A stretch of 64,000 bases of DNA, taken from positions 992,001-1,056,000 of the forward strand of contig NZ_MVAD01000001.1 of the NCBI RefSeq assembly GCF_002007115.1, in the 5' to 3' direction. Below are positions 33,142-41,896 of this stretch, piece by piece (position 1 is the stretch's first letter; every line of letters starts with the position of its first letter). Both the position numbers and the translations under genes were made by a program. Source of the DNA: Massilia sp. KIM (lineage in GTDB: Bacteria > Pseudomonadota > Gammaproteobacteria > Burkholderiales > Burkholderiaceae_D). The notes under the pieces are model-generated. The model did no database searches. It was not told the DNA's origin and was given only the letters and a program-made list of their open reading frames with translations.

Positions 33142-34238
33142 GCCCGGACCAGGCCCTTGCTCCTGGCGCGTCGTCCAAGCCCTTCCGGCACGGGCTGGTG
33201 GTGGGGAAGTTCTGCCCGCTTCACCTGGGCCACATGCACCTGATCCGGAACGCGATCGCCGCCTGTGGCGAAGTGCTGGTCATCAGCTATACCAAACCCG
33301 AGTTCCCAGGCATGGGGCGGGCCACGCGAGAAGCGTGGCTGGGGCAACTCTTCCCCGAAGTGCGTGCGCTGGTGCTCGATGATGATGCGCTGGGCAGGCT
33401 GTGCGCCAGTCGCGGTCTTGCGCTCCGAAGGCTTCCCGACAATGACGACGATGCCGACGTGCACCGCGAGTTCACGTTCTGGCTGTGCTGGGCGGTCTGC
33501 GAAACGACCGTCGATGCCGTGTTCACGAGCGAGGACTATGGCCATGGTTTCGCCTCGGCGCTGTCGACCTACTTCAGCGCCGTTCAGCCTGGCTCGGCGC
33601 CGGTACGTCATGTCTGCGTCGATCTGTCGCGCACCACGGTGCCGATTTCGGGAACCCGCATCCGCGGGGACGTCCATCGTCATCGCAGCTTCCTGCACCC
33701 GGAGGTCTACGCCAGCTTCGTGCAGCGTATCTGCCTGCTGGGCGGCGAGTCCAGCGGCAAGTCGACCCTGGCCCAGGCGCTGGCGCAGCGCCTGGGCACT
33801 GTCTGCGTGCCGGAAGTCGGGCGGGAACGCTGGGAAGAACGGGGCGGTGCGCTCACTTACGCAGACATGCGCCTGATCGCCGAAGGCCAGGCGAGGCGCG
33901 AGGATCTCCTTGCACGGGAAGCCCGGCAGTGGCTCGTCTGCGACGGCAGCGCCCTGAGCACGGTGTTCTACAGCCTGGACGGGTTCGGCCGGGTCGATCC
34001 CGCCGTGCGCCGCCTGGCGCAGCGGCCGTACGCATGGACCTTCGTGTGCGCGCCGGACTTCCCTTTCGTCCAGGATGGCACCCGGCGCGACGCCGCATTC
34101 CGCCAGCGCCAGCACCATTGGTATTGCAGTGTGCTGCGGGCGCGCGGCCTGCCCTTCGTGGTGCTCGAGGGGCCGGTGACACAGCGCCTGGATGCAGTCT
34201 GCAAGATCCTGGGCTCGCCGGTAGGCGAAAGCAGCTGA
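33138..34238 (+). CDS. NadR-like NMN adenylyltransferase / ribosylnicotinamide kinase
   Basis: 366 residues, GTG start 33138 overlapping the ligase stop (GTGA). Nucleotidyltransferase domain: GKFCPLHLGHMHLI with HLGH (29-32) and the signature ISGTRIR (170-176). Kinase domain: P-loop GGESSGKST (202-210) followed by a nucleoside-kinase-like fold with YTYAD-like and PDFPFVQDG segments. This matches NadR enzymes that turn nicotinamide riboside into NMN and NMN into NAD. The N-terminal DNA-binding domain of enterobacterial NadR is missing, so it is enzymatic only. As last gene of a stress-type operon it may replenish or sense NAD. Confidence 0.82.
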   Translation: MSPDQALAPGASSKPFRHGLVVGKFCPLHLGHMHLIRNAIAACGEVLVISYTKPEFPGMGRATREAWLGQLFPEVRALVLDDDALGRLCASRGLALRRLPDNDDDADVHREFTFWLCWAVCETTVDAVFTSEDYGHGFASALSTYFSAVQPGSAPVRHVCVDLSRTTVPISGTRIRGDVHRHRSFLHPEVYASFVQRICLLGGESSGKSTLAQALAQRLGTVCVPEVGRERWEERGGALTYADMRLIAEGQARREDLLAREARQWLVCDGSALSTVFYSLDGFGRVDPAVRRLAQRPYAWTFVCAPDFPFVQDGTRRDAAFRQRQHHWYCSVLRARGLPFVVLEGPVTQRLDAVCKILGSPVGESS

Positions 34239-34304
34239 TGCAAGGAGTCGCGGCGCGACGTCCTGGCTTGCCGCAGGCCGTCTTCCGCGTTGCGGGCCGG
34301 CCGT

Positions 34305-35327
34305 CTAGCGATTCAGCCTGTTGAGCAGATGGCTGCGCAGCGCCCGCGCGCCATCCTCGTCCAGCGGCGCCAGCATCCGCCGCGCGGCGGGCGGAATATG
34401 CTCCGCCTCGGACCCGTCGCTCTCGAAGATGTAGTGCCGGAACAGCTCTTGCCAGGCGCGCCGCTGGGCCGGCGGCAGCTCGCGCAGGGTGAGCAGTCCC
34501 AGCATCAGTGCGCTGATCGGCGAGTCCATGTAGGCGGGCGTCGCGCGCCACCAGTAATTGACCAGGGCGTTGAAGGGCGCGAGCGCTTCGATGTGGTGCC
34601 ACCACATGGAGGGGATGAAGATCGCGTCGCCCGGCTCCAGTTCGGCCACCTGCGCGCTTTCCATGGCCTGGGCAAAGCGCGGGAAGCGCTCCAGATCGGG
34701 TTTGGCGAAGTCCACCAGGCTGATCGCCTGTCCGGCAGGGTTGAAGTCGAGCGGTCCGATGTAGAGGTTGGACACCTGCTCCGGCGGGAACAGGGTGAAG
34801 CGGCGGCGGCCGGCTGCGACCACCGCGATATTGTCGGGCACGTCGTGGTGGGCGGCGATGCGCGAGCGGTTGCCGATCCAGATGCTCACCAGGGGCTGGC
34901 GCGCGCCCAGGTCGAGGTCGTTCTCCCCGCGAAAGCCCGGCAGGTAATGGTCGATCATGGTCGAGCCGACGTAGACCGAGGAAGGACGCGGGTCGTCCCT
35001 GTGCTTGTCCAGTTCCTCCAGCACCCGGTCGAGCGGGGCCTTGACGGTGGCGTAATTGAAGCCGCTCAGGTCCTCGTTGTAGAAGTAGCGTCCTTCGATC
35101 TCGGGCGCCCCCAGGAAGGCCAGCACCTGCTGGCCACGGTAGAAGCGGCGCAGGTAGTCGCCCGCTTCGCGCTGCGAGGCGCGCGCCGCTGCGACCATGG
35201 GCCAGCTGGAGGCCAGGCCGCGCAGCACCACCGGTTCGGTCGAGCCCATGAGCGCGTCGTCGAGCACGCCGGGCGCGAGGCCGTCGAGCTCGCGGATCGG
35301 CGCCGGTTCAGGCAGCCTGGCGGCCAT
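34305..35327 (-). CDS. cupin-like (JmjC-type) domain protein
   Basis: 340 residues. The middle holds a cupin_8/JmjC-like fold: VSIWIGNRSRIAAHHDVPDN with an iron-binding His-x-Asp, then AAGRRRFTLFPPEQVSNLY and PGDAIFIPSMWWHHIEAL. Such proteins are 2-oxoglutarate/iron-dependent hydroxylases or relatives. It overlaps sapC by 20 bases and lies in an operon with a TonB receptor, a common group (TonB receptor, SapC, cupin, sometimes tryptophan halogenase) in Xanthomonas- and Massilia-type carbohydrate uptake loci. Its function there is unproven. Confidence 0.8.
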   Translation of the reverse strand: MAARLPEPAPIRELDGLAPGVLDDALMGSTEPVVLRGLASSWPMVAAARASQREAGDYLRRFYRGQQVLAFLGAPEIEGRYFYNEDLSGFNYATVKAPLDRVLEELDKHRDDPRPSSVYVGSTMIDHYLPGFRGENDLDLGARQPLVSIWIGNRSRIAAHHDVPDNIAVVAAGRRRFTLFPPEQVSNLYIGPLDFNPAGQAISLVDFAKPDLERFPRFAQAMESAQVAELEPGDAIFIPSMWWHHIEALAPFNALVNYWWRATPAYMDSPISALMLGLLTLRELPPAQRRAWQELFRHYIFESDGSEAEHIPPAARRMLAPLDEDGARALRSHLLNRLNR

Positions 35328-36021
35328 CCCGGGCCTCGCGGCGCGCGATCAGCGCGCGGAACTGCGAGAGCGATGCCACCGCCATGTACATGGCCTCCAG
35401 GTGGCCGTCGCGGCTCAGGCGTTCGAGCACCGGGCCGGGCAGGGCGCGCAGGCGCTCCTCGTTGATCGTGTAAAAGCCCATCAGGCGGTGCTGCGCGCCG
35501 CTCTCGAGTTCGATGTCGGCGACGAAGGACTCGAGCAGCTCGTGCTCCACCAGGGCCGCCACGAAGGCCGGCATGGTCTGCAGGCCCTGGTGCAGGGTCA
35601 GCAGCACCGAATGGATGCGCTCCAGGTAGGGGCTGGTGCCGCCGTAGGGCAGGAACAGCGCCTCGCCTTCGGTGCGGCTCACGCGCGGGTGTTCGGGGTC
35701 GATGTGGACGTTCAGCTCGTCCCCGTGGCGGCCGATCAGGAAAGGCCGGCGCTCGACATTCAGCGGGATGTAGTGGGCGTCCCAGCCCTGCGGACCGAGG
35801 AACAGGTTCTCGCCGGTCTCGAAGCCGAACAGCGCCAGCGCTTCGTAGCCATCGGCGTCGTCGGTGCGGCGGAAGACGATGGGGTAGTGGGCCTGCACAT
35901 GGCGGAACTCCTGCGGGAAGGTCAGGGTGAACATCAGGTCGTCGCCGTAGGCGGCGCCGCGCTCGGTGATCACGCGCAGGTCCTTGTGTTCCAGGTTATG
36001 CAGCAAAACGGATTGGCTCAT
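35308..36021 (-). CDS. SapC family protein
   Basis: 237 residues beginning MSQSVLLHNLEHKDLRVI; the start codon has GAGGAGACC directly before it. The sequence (DLMFTLTFPQEFRHVQAHYP, LFGFETGENLFL, LGPQGWDAHYIPLNVERRPF) matches SapC-like proteins that accompany TonB-dependent receptors in polysaccharide loci. The name derives from the Campylobacter S-layer region and says little about function. Two stem-loops lie in the 144-base gap to the receptor gene upstream on the same strand, so expression may be partly separated from it. Confidence 0.85.
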   Translation of the reverse strand: MSQSVLLHNLEHKDLRVITERGAAYGDDLMFTLTFPQEFRHVQAHYPIVFRRTDDADGYEALALFGFETGENLFLGPQGWDAHYIPLNVERRPFLIGRHGDELNVHIDPEHPRVSRTEGEALFLPYGGTSPYLERIHSVLLTLHQGLQTMPAFVAALVEHELLESFVADIELESGAQHRLMGFYTINEERLRALPGPVLERLSRDGHLEAMYMAVASLSQFRALIARREARDGRQAA

Positions 36022-36065
36022 GGTCTCCTCTGCTTTTGTTTTTTTCTGTGGTCTTGAAAGTTTCG

Positions 36066-36087
36066 CACACGCATAGCCATGCGTGTG
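36066..36087. promoter_or_regulatory. perfect stem-loop upstream of sapC
   Basis: CACACGCAT (36066-36074) and ATGCGTGTG (36079-36087) are perfect 9-bp arms around AGCC, starting about 45 bases before sapC. With no T tract on either side, it may be a protein operator or an mRNA-stabilising hairpin rather than a terminator. Confidence 0.45.
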
Positions 36088-36116
36088 AAAAAACAGGCCG
36101 TACGAAGACGGCCTGT
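36088..36116 (-). terminator. rho-independent terminator after TonB receptor
   Basis: On the minus strand ACAGGCCGT pairs with ACGGCCTGT (36108-36116 and 36093-36101, nine perfect pairs, six-base loop), followed by five to six T residues (complement of the A run 36088-36093). It stands 50 bases after the receptor stop and would end or attenuate transcription before sapC. Confidence 0.75.
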
Positions 36117-36165
36117 CGGAAAAAGGCGGCTATGCGACACCGCCCGGCACCAGGAGTGCTACACC

Positions 36166-39100
36166 TCAGAACTTGTAACGTGCACCGACCATGTAGCGGC
36201 GTCCGCCGGTCGAGATCGACAGCACCTGCATTTCGGTGCGGCCGTGCACGCGCTGGGTCTCGTCGTTGACGTTGATCGCCTCGAGCGACAGGCTCAGGTT
36301 CTTGCTGACGTTGTAGCCGATCGAAATGTCCAGCTGGCCGTAGGGCTCGACATAGGTCGGGTTCGGACGGTTGTTGTTGTTCGTAGACGAGAGGAACTTG
36401 TCACGCCAGTTGTAGGCGGCGCGCACCGACCAGGTCGGGTTCTCGTAGATACCGACGAAGTTCGCCGAGTCTGACAGGCCGACCAGCGCGAACTGGTTGC
36501 CCACACCCAGGTTGTCGAAGGTCAGGTCCGACTTCACGTAGGTGTAGTTGGCCTGGAAGCCGAAACCGTTGGCGAACATGTGCTGCCAGTTCACCTCGGC
36601 GCCCTTCAGGGTCGCGCCCTGCGAGTTGACCAGGGTGGACACCTGGTAAGGCAGGGCCGGGTCGCCCGCGATGCCACGGATCGTGCCTTCCGCATTGCCC
36701 GCCGAGTTGATGCCGGTGCGGGTCACGCCTTCCTGACCGTTGAAGTTGTTCAGGATGTAGTTGCGGATGCAGGTACGGTCCGAGGACGCGCAGCCGGCAG
36801 CCAGCGCTGCGTTCCAGTACCTGCCGCCCACCGGGGTGGTGGCGGTCGGCGAACCTTCGGTGATGACGGTCGAGCCGGTGTAGTCTTCCAGTTTCTTGTG
36901 GAAGGCGCCCAGCGAGAACATGCTCTGCTTGTTGTAGTACCACTCGGCCGACAGGTCCAGGTTCTTCGACTTGACCGGTTCCAGCGCCGGGTTGCCGCGG
37001 CTGACCGTGGTGCCGGTGACGGTGGCGGTGGTGCCATAGGTGCTGCCGCCGGCGATCTGGTCATAGCGGGCGCGGCCGATCGACACGCCGTAGCTGGCGC
37101 GCAGCTTCAGGTCGGAACGCAGGTCCATGTCCCAGTCGAGGCTCGGCAGGAAGTTGTTGTACTTGCCGGTCAGGGTCTCGAACACCTGCGAGCCGAAGTC
37201 CACCGGCAGTTCGTTCGCCGAGATCCAGCGGATGCCGGTCGGGACCTTGGTCAGGCCGGTCGAGGCGACCCGGGTCTGCTCCCAGCGGAAGCCGATACCG
37301 GTGTGCATCGGCAGCGCGGTATCCCAGTCGGTGTTGAACTGGAAGTAGACCGACCGGGTCCGCTCGATGGTGGTGCGGTTGTAGGCCGGGTTGGCCAGGC
37401 TCGGGGTGTAGCCTGCCTGGTCGCCGGTGATCGCGATCGCCTGGTTGCGCACCGCTTCGAAGTCGAACGGGTTGATCTGGGTGAACAGGGCCGGATTGCC
37501 CGCGCCGCCCAGCTTGCCGAAGTAGTCGCGCAGGTCGGCCGGATGCCACAGGCTCTGGTCATAGGCGGCCGAGGTGTTCGGCACGGTGCCGGTCCAGGTG
37601 TCGCGCTGCACCTGCTGGAAGATCGAGAAGTTCTCGTTCTTGGTGAAGGCCGTGCCGAAGTTCAGGCCCGAGCGCTCGAACAGCTTCAGCTTGCCGCCCA
37701 GCTGGAGCTGGTCGAGCTTCATCTTGTTGCGGCCATCCTGGAACCAGGAGCCGGCGACCTGGTGCGGCGCGCGGTTGAAGTCGATGCCCGTGACCGACAG
37801 CACCGGCATCTCGTTGGTGAAGTCGGCGCGGGTGGTGCGGCGGCTGAAGCTGGCGGTGGCCAGGTCGTTGTTGATGCCGTAGGGGCTGTCCGACTTCGCT
37901 TCGGCGACCGAGTGGTGGGCGTCGACGGTCAGGGTCAGGTCGGGCGTGGCGCGCCACTGGGTGTTGAAGCCGATCGAGTTCAGGGTCGACTTGGTGGCCG
38001 AATCGCCGCCGTTCATCGACAAGTCCTGGTCGGTGTTGTGGCGCTCTTCGTAGTACAGCGGCGAAGCGATGCCGCTGCCGTTGCCGGTGAAGCTGGCGCC
38101 CTGGATGTCCACGTTGTGGCCGAACCAGGCCGACAGCTCGCTGTAGCGGTGCTCGATCTTGTTCTCGGCGTAGGTGTAGTCGAGGGTGGTGGTCAGGTCC
38201 TTGGTCGGGCGGAACTGGAAGGTCAGCTGGCCGTTGGTGCGCTTGCGCTGGTAGCCGTTCATCTTGTACGACAGATTCTGCGGCAGCTGGTACAGGGTGT
38301 CCCCGGTCGGCGGGTTCACGATGTTCGGGAAGTTCGGGTGGCCCGGCTGCGTCAGCGCGCCGTCGCCGGTCTGGCCGATGCGGTAGGGGCCCAGCCAGCC
38401 GTTGATGACGGCGGCCGTGTTGACGCCCATGTTGCGTTCCTGGTAGCTCGCGCTGGCGGACAGGCCGAACATGCCGTCGTTCCAGGTGGTGCTGTACAGG
38501 CCCGACAGTTCCGGGGTGTAGGAACGGCTGGCCTTTTGCTGCTGCGGCAGGTTGTCGTTCGAGCTGTCGTACATCACCTTGGCGCCGAAGCTTGACTGCT
38601 TGCCGAGGTCGAGCGGACGGCCGGTCATGACGTTCAGGGTGGCGCCGATGCCGCCCGGGGTAACGTCGGCGCGCACGCTCTTGTACACCTGGATCTGCGA
38701 CACGGCTTCCGCCGCCAGGTTGCTGAAGTCGAAGGCGCGGCCGGACTGGTCGCCCAGGTTCGCGGTCGGCATCTGGCGGCCGTTGAGCAGCACCAGGTTC
38801 AGGTCCGGACCGACGCCGCGCACGGTCACCAGGGCGCCTTCGCCCCGGTTGCGGTCGATCGACACGCCGCTGATGCGCTGCAGCGCTTCGGCGAGGTTGG
38901 TGTCCGGGAATTTACCGATGTCGTCGGCCGCGATGCCGTCGACGAAGCCGTCCGAATTGCGCTTCAGGTTCAGCGTCGATTGCAGGGCGGCGCGGATGCC
39001 GGTCACGACGACGGTGTTGGTAGCGGCCGGCGCCAGCGGATTGCTGGCGCCCTCCGTGTTCGCCTCCTGCGCATGGGCCTGGGCGCCGACGGTGGCGCAG

Positions 39101-39180
39101 GCGCTGGCGACCGCCAGGGCGATCAGGCGATGCCGGGTGAGCGGGTGGAGTGAGTTTCCCTTCCGATTCTTGTGCAGCAC
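36166..39180 (-). CDS. TonB-dependent receptor (carbohydrate uptake type)
   Basis: 1004 residues from GTG 39180 (AAAGGAG five bases upstream). Signal peptide about residues 17-38 ending AHA before QEAN. Plug domain features: DDIGKFPDTNLAEALQRISG, VTVRGVGPDLNLVLLNGRQM and GGIGATLNVMTGRPLD. The rest is a 22-strand outer-membrane barrel ending MVGARYKF with the terminal Phe typical of such barrels. The large loops and 'KFPDTN' style are those of receptors for oligosaccharides in Xanthomonas- or Caulobacter-like bacteria. It is divergent from a ROK regulator, which probably controls it. Downstream are SapC and cupin genes. Confidence 0.92.
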   Translation of the reverse strand: MLHKNRKGNSLHPLTRHRLIALAVASACATVGAQAHAQEANTEGASNPLAPAATNTVVVTGIRAALQSTLNLKRNSDGFVDGIAADDIGKFPDTNLAEALQRISGVSIDRNRGEGALVTVRGVGPDLNLVLLNGRQMPTANLGDQSGRAFDFSNLAAEAVSQIQVYKSVRADVTPGGIGATLNVMTGRPLDLGKQSSFGAKVMYDSSNDNLPQQQKASRSYTPELSGLYSTTWNDGMFGLSASASYQERNMGVNTAAVINGWLGPYRIGQTGDGALTQPGHPNFPNIVNPPTGDTLYQLPQNLSYKMNGYQRKRTNGQLTFQFRPTKDLTTTLDYTYAENKIEHRYSELSAWFGHNVDIQGASFTGNGSGIASPLYYEERHNTDQDLSMNGGDSATKSTLNSIGFNTQWRATPDLTLTVDAHHSVAEAKSDSPYGINNDLATASFSRRTTRADFTNEMPVLSVTGIDFNRAPHQVAGSWFQDGRNKMKLDQLQLGGKLKLFERSGLNFGTAFTKNENFSIFQQVQRDTWTGTVPNTSAAYDQSLWHPADLRDYFGKLGGAGNPALFTQINPFDFEAVRNQAIAITGDQAGYTPSLANPAYNRTTIERTRSVYFQFNTDWDTALPMHTGIGFRWEQTRVASTGLTKVPTGIRWISANELPVDFGSQVFETLTGKYNNFLPSLDWDMDLRSDLKLRASYGVSIGRARYDQIAGGSTYGTTATVTGTTVSRGNPALEPVKSKNLDLSAEWYYNKQSMFSLGAFHKKLEDYTGSTVITEGSPTATTPVGGRYWNAALAAGCASSDRTCIRNYILNNFNGQEGVTRTGINSAGNAEGTIRGIAGDPALPYQVSTLVNSQGATLKGAEVNWQHMFANGFGFQANYTYVKSDLTFDNLGVGNQFALVGLSDSANFVGIYENPTWSVRAAYNWRDKFLSSTNNNNRPNPTYVEPYGQLDISIGYNVSKNLSLSLEAINVNDETQRVHGRTEMQVLSISTGGRRYMVGARYKF

Positions 39181-39658
39181 AGTGTCTCCTTTCTTCTTCT
39201 ACAAAATATGGCGCTGAGCCCTGATGGGAACGTGCCACTCGTGGTGGTGCCGCGGGGCACCTTGTATTGCAACTTTTTGTAGGGGGCTGGTCCGGGTGGC
39301 GGGGGATCTCTCGTCCCTTTCAGAAAATTCCACGCGGACTCACATTTACTGTAGATTAATCATCAATTTTTAATTAGTCAATTCATCGAACAAATTAATT
39401 CGCGTCGTGTCGCAGCGAGGCGCTGCCGAGGGAGCTGTCGGACTCGAGCGGCATTCTGGATCCGACATGGGCGCAAGTCATACTACCTGAAATCGATTTC
39501 ATAAACAAATCAAAGACTTCCCGCCTAGGAGGACAATGATCAATGTGGAAAGACGCAGTTATAATTGCCCTTCTTCAATCGGCCACGCATGATCCGCAGC
39601 GGTTTGGCAAGCTCTGCTTGGTGTCGGAAAAAACACACACTCATCTCTACATTCGCGT
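39181..39658. promoter_or_regulatory. divergent TonB-receptor / ROK-regulator control region
   Basis: 478 bases between divergent starts. An AT-rich core (about 39346-39405) contains repeated TTAATT/AATTAA elements and the interrupted palindrome CGAA-N8-TTCG (around 39388-39403), suitable as promoter DNA and as sites for the ROK repressor. No small gene was recognised in the rest. Confidence 0.45.
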
Positions 39659-40912
39659 ATGCCAGTCACCGGTGACCACCAACTGCTGAAGCAACTCAAC
39701 CGGATGGCGCTGGTGCGACAAGTGAGCACCCAGCCTGGTTTGTCGCGGGCGTCCCTGGCCGAAGTGCTGGGACTGACCAAGTCGACTGTCAGCATGCTGG
39801 TGCGCGAACTGATGGACGAAGGCTGGCTGGTCGAACGCGACCTGATCGCGACCGGCGACGTGGGCCGGCGCGCCACGCCCCTGCATCTCGATCCGGGACG
39901 CCTGGCCCTGCTCGGGGCCGAGATCGGCGTCGACGAAGTGCGCGTGGTCGCCACCAATCTGCTGGGCGAGGTGCTGGACATGCGCGTGCTTCCCTATGAC
40001 GAGAGCCGCGATCCGGCGCATTGCATCGAGCTGGCGGCCGCCGGCCTGCTGCGCCTGGCGCGCCGGCTGGGAAGCGGCGCGGGCGGCGGCGGGGCGCGCC
40101 GGGTGCTGGGCATCGGCGTCGGCCTGCACGGCGGGGTCGACGAGATGCTCGGGGTGCTGCGCTACGCTCCCCACCTGGGCTGGCGCAACGTGGACGTCGA
40201 CGAGCAGCTGCGCGCGCACTTCGCCGGCACCGCGCTCGAAGGGCTGCCGCTGTACATGCAGAACGAGGCGAACGTCGCGGCCCTGGCCGAATTCGAGTTC
40301 ACCGGGCAGTCGGGCACCGATCCCCTGGTCTACCTGTCGATCGGCTATGGCGTGGGCGCCGGCGTCATCGTCGGCGACAACCTGCTGACCGGCCTGAACG
40401 GTTTCGCGGGCGAGGTCGGGCACGCCATCCTGCAGGAAAACGGCCCGGTGTGCTCGTGCGGACGGCGCGGCTGCGCCGATGCGCTGATCGGACTGGCCTC
40501 GCTGCCGGGCATGGAAAAGCCGAGCCGCGCGGCGCTCGAGCGGTTGGTCGAGCAGGTGGCGCAGGGCCAGCACGAGGCCTGCGCCGCGGTCGCGGCGGCC
40601 GGCGGCCAGCTCGGCGTCCTGCTGAACAATCTGTGGGTCGCCTTCGATCCGATGGCGATCGTCATCGGCGGGCCGGCCCTGCGCCTGGGCGACGCGCTGG
40701 TCGAGCCGGCTTGCCGGGTGCTGGCGGCCTATGCGGACGCGGCGATGCTGAGCGCGCCCGAGCTGCGCACCTCGCGCTTCGGCGCGGACGCGGTGGCCAT
40801 CGGCGCCGCCGCGCTGGCGCGTCACCGCCTCACCCGGCCCCTCGACCTGCAGAGCATGGCGCGGCGCACCGACAAGGCGGGGCGCCACAAGCCCGCCTAC
40901 TTCCTCCAGTAA
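39659..40912 (+). CDS. ROK-family transcriptional regulator
   Basis: 417 residues. N-terminal winged helix (LSRASLAEVLGLTKSTVSML, about 28-47) followed by a ROK sugar-kinase-like domain: GVGLHGGVDE, YMQNEANVAALAE and the zinc-binding CSCGRRGC. The usual kinase catalytic Asp region is altered, fitting a NagC/XylR-type repressor that senses a sugar instead of phosphorylating it. It is divergent from the TonB-receptor operon and is its probable regulator. A deacetylase gene follows after 14 bases and may be co-transcribed. Confidence 0.88.
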   Translation: MPVTGDHQLLKQLNRMALVRQVSTQPGLSRASLAEVLGLTKSTVSMLVRELMDEGWLVERDLIATGDVGRRATPLHLDPGRLALLGAEIGVDEVRVVATNLLGEVLDMRVLPYDESRDPAHCIELAAAGLLRLARRLGSGAGGGGARRVLGIGVGLHGGVDEMLGVLRYAPHLGWRNVDVDEQLRAHFAGTALEGLPLYMQNEANVAALAEFEFTGQSGTDPLVYLSIGYGVGAGVIVGDNLLTGLNGFAGEVGHAILQENGPVCSCGRRGCADALIGLASLPGMEKPSRAALERLVEQVAQGQHEACAAVAAAGGQLGVLLNNLWVAFDPMAIVIGGPALRLGDALVEPACRVLAAYADAAMLSAPELRTSRFGADAVAIGAAALARHRLTRPLDLQSMARRTDKAGRHKPAYFLQ

Positions 40913-40926
40913 GCCGGAAACTCCGC

Positions 40927-41871
40927 ATGGCGCTCCGTTCCTGCCTCGCCCTGCTGGTCTTCGCCGCCGGGATGGCGAACGCCGCGGAGCGCTTCGACAT
41001 CGCCATCACCGTCGACGACCTGACCGCCCACGGACCCCTGCCGCAGGGGATGAGCTGGACGGGCGTCGCGCAATCCACCCTGGCCAGCCTGAAGCGCCAC
41101 GGTGTGCCGGAAGCCTATGGTTTCGTCAACGCCGCGCTCATCGCCCGGCATCCGGGCAGCGGGCAGGTCCTGGCGCGCTGGCGCGAGGCCGGCTACCCGC
41201 TGGGCAACCACACCTACAGCCACATGAACATCAATGCGGCGCCCTCGCTGCAGGCCTGGCTGGACGACGTGAAGGCCGGCGAGCCGGCGGTCGCGGCGCG
41301 CATGCAGGACGGCGACTGGCGCTACCTGCGCTTTCCCTACCTGGCGGCGGGCGAGGACCGCGCGCGCCGCGAGGGCGCGCTGGCCTGGCTGCGGGCGCGC
41401 GGCTACCGGATCGCCGAGGTCACGCTCAGCTTCAACGACTGGGCCTACAGCGAGGCCTATGGGCGCTGCCTGGCCAGCGGCGACCAGGCCGCGATCGCGG
41501 CGATGCGCACGCGCTACCTGCGCGAGGTGGACCAGGAGATCGCGCGCGTCAAGGCCTTGTCGCAGCGTGTCTACGGCCGCATGATCCCGCAGGTGCTGCT
41601 GACCCACATGGGCGCCTTCGGCGCCTTGACCCTGCCGGAAGTGCTGGCCAGGCTGGACGCCGCCGGCGCGCGCTACGTCGGCCTGGCCCAGGTCCAGTCC
41701 GACCCGGCCTACCGCGAGGCCGGCGGCGCGCCGGGGCAGGGGACCCTGATCGAGCGCCATGCGCGCGCCGCCGGGATCCCGCTCGCGGGCCTGCCGCAAG
41801 CGGCCTCGCTGGACGGCATCGACGCGCTATGCCGGCCCGACCCTGCTGGGGCCGGGCCGGCGCAGCCATGA
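40927..41871 (+). CDS. secreted polysaccharide deacetylase
   Basis: 314 residues from ATG 40927. Signal peptide MALRSCLALLVFAAGMANA with cleavage before AERFD. NodB-type motifs: TVDDL (first Asp pair) and GNHTYSHMN (metal-binding His-x3-His), then RFPYLAAGED. It removes acetyl or N-acetyl groups from polysaccharides in the periplasm or outside; acetylated xylan or chitin-like glycans are candidates given its neighbours. Lies 14 bases after the ROK gene, converging on the GH10 xylanase. Confidence 0.82.
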   Translation: MALRSCLALLVFAAGMANAAERFDIAITVDDLTAHGPLPQGMSWTGVAQSTLASLKRHGVPEAYGFVNAALIARHPGSGQVLARWREAGYPLGNHTYSHMNINAAPSLQAWLDDVKAGEPAVAARMQDGDWRYLRFPYLAAGEDRARREGALAWLRARGYRIAEVTLSFNDWAYSEAYGRCLASGDQAAIAAMRTRYLREVDQEIARVKALSQRVYGRMIPQVLLTHMGAFGALTLPEVLARLDAAGARYVGLAQVQSDPAYREAGGAPGQGTLIERHARAAGIPLAGLPQAASLDGIDALCRPDPAGAGPAQP

Positions 41872-41896
41872 CGGTCGCGGGCGCCGGCCGCCAGGT

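Noticed and set aside
36580..38595. 671-codon open frame opposite the first TonB receptor
   Set aside because: Same effect of high GC; no start site or domain, and the receptor is clearly real.
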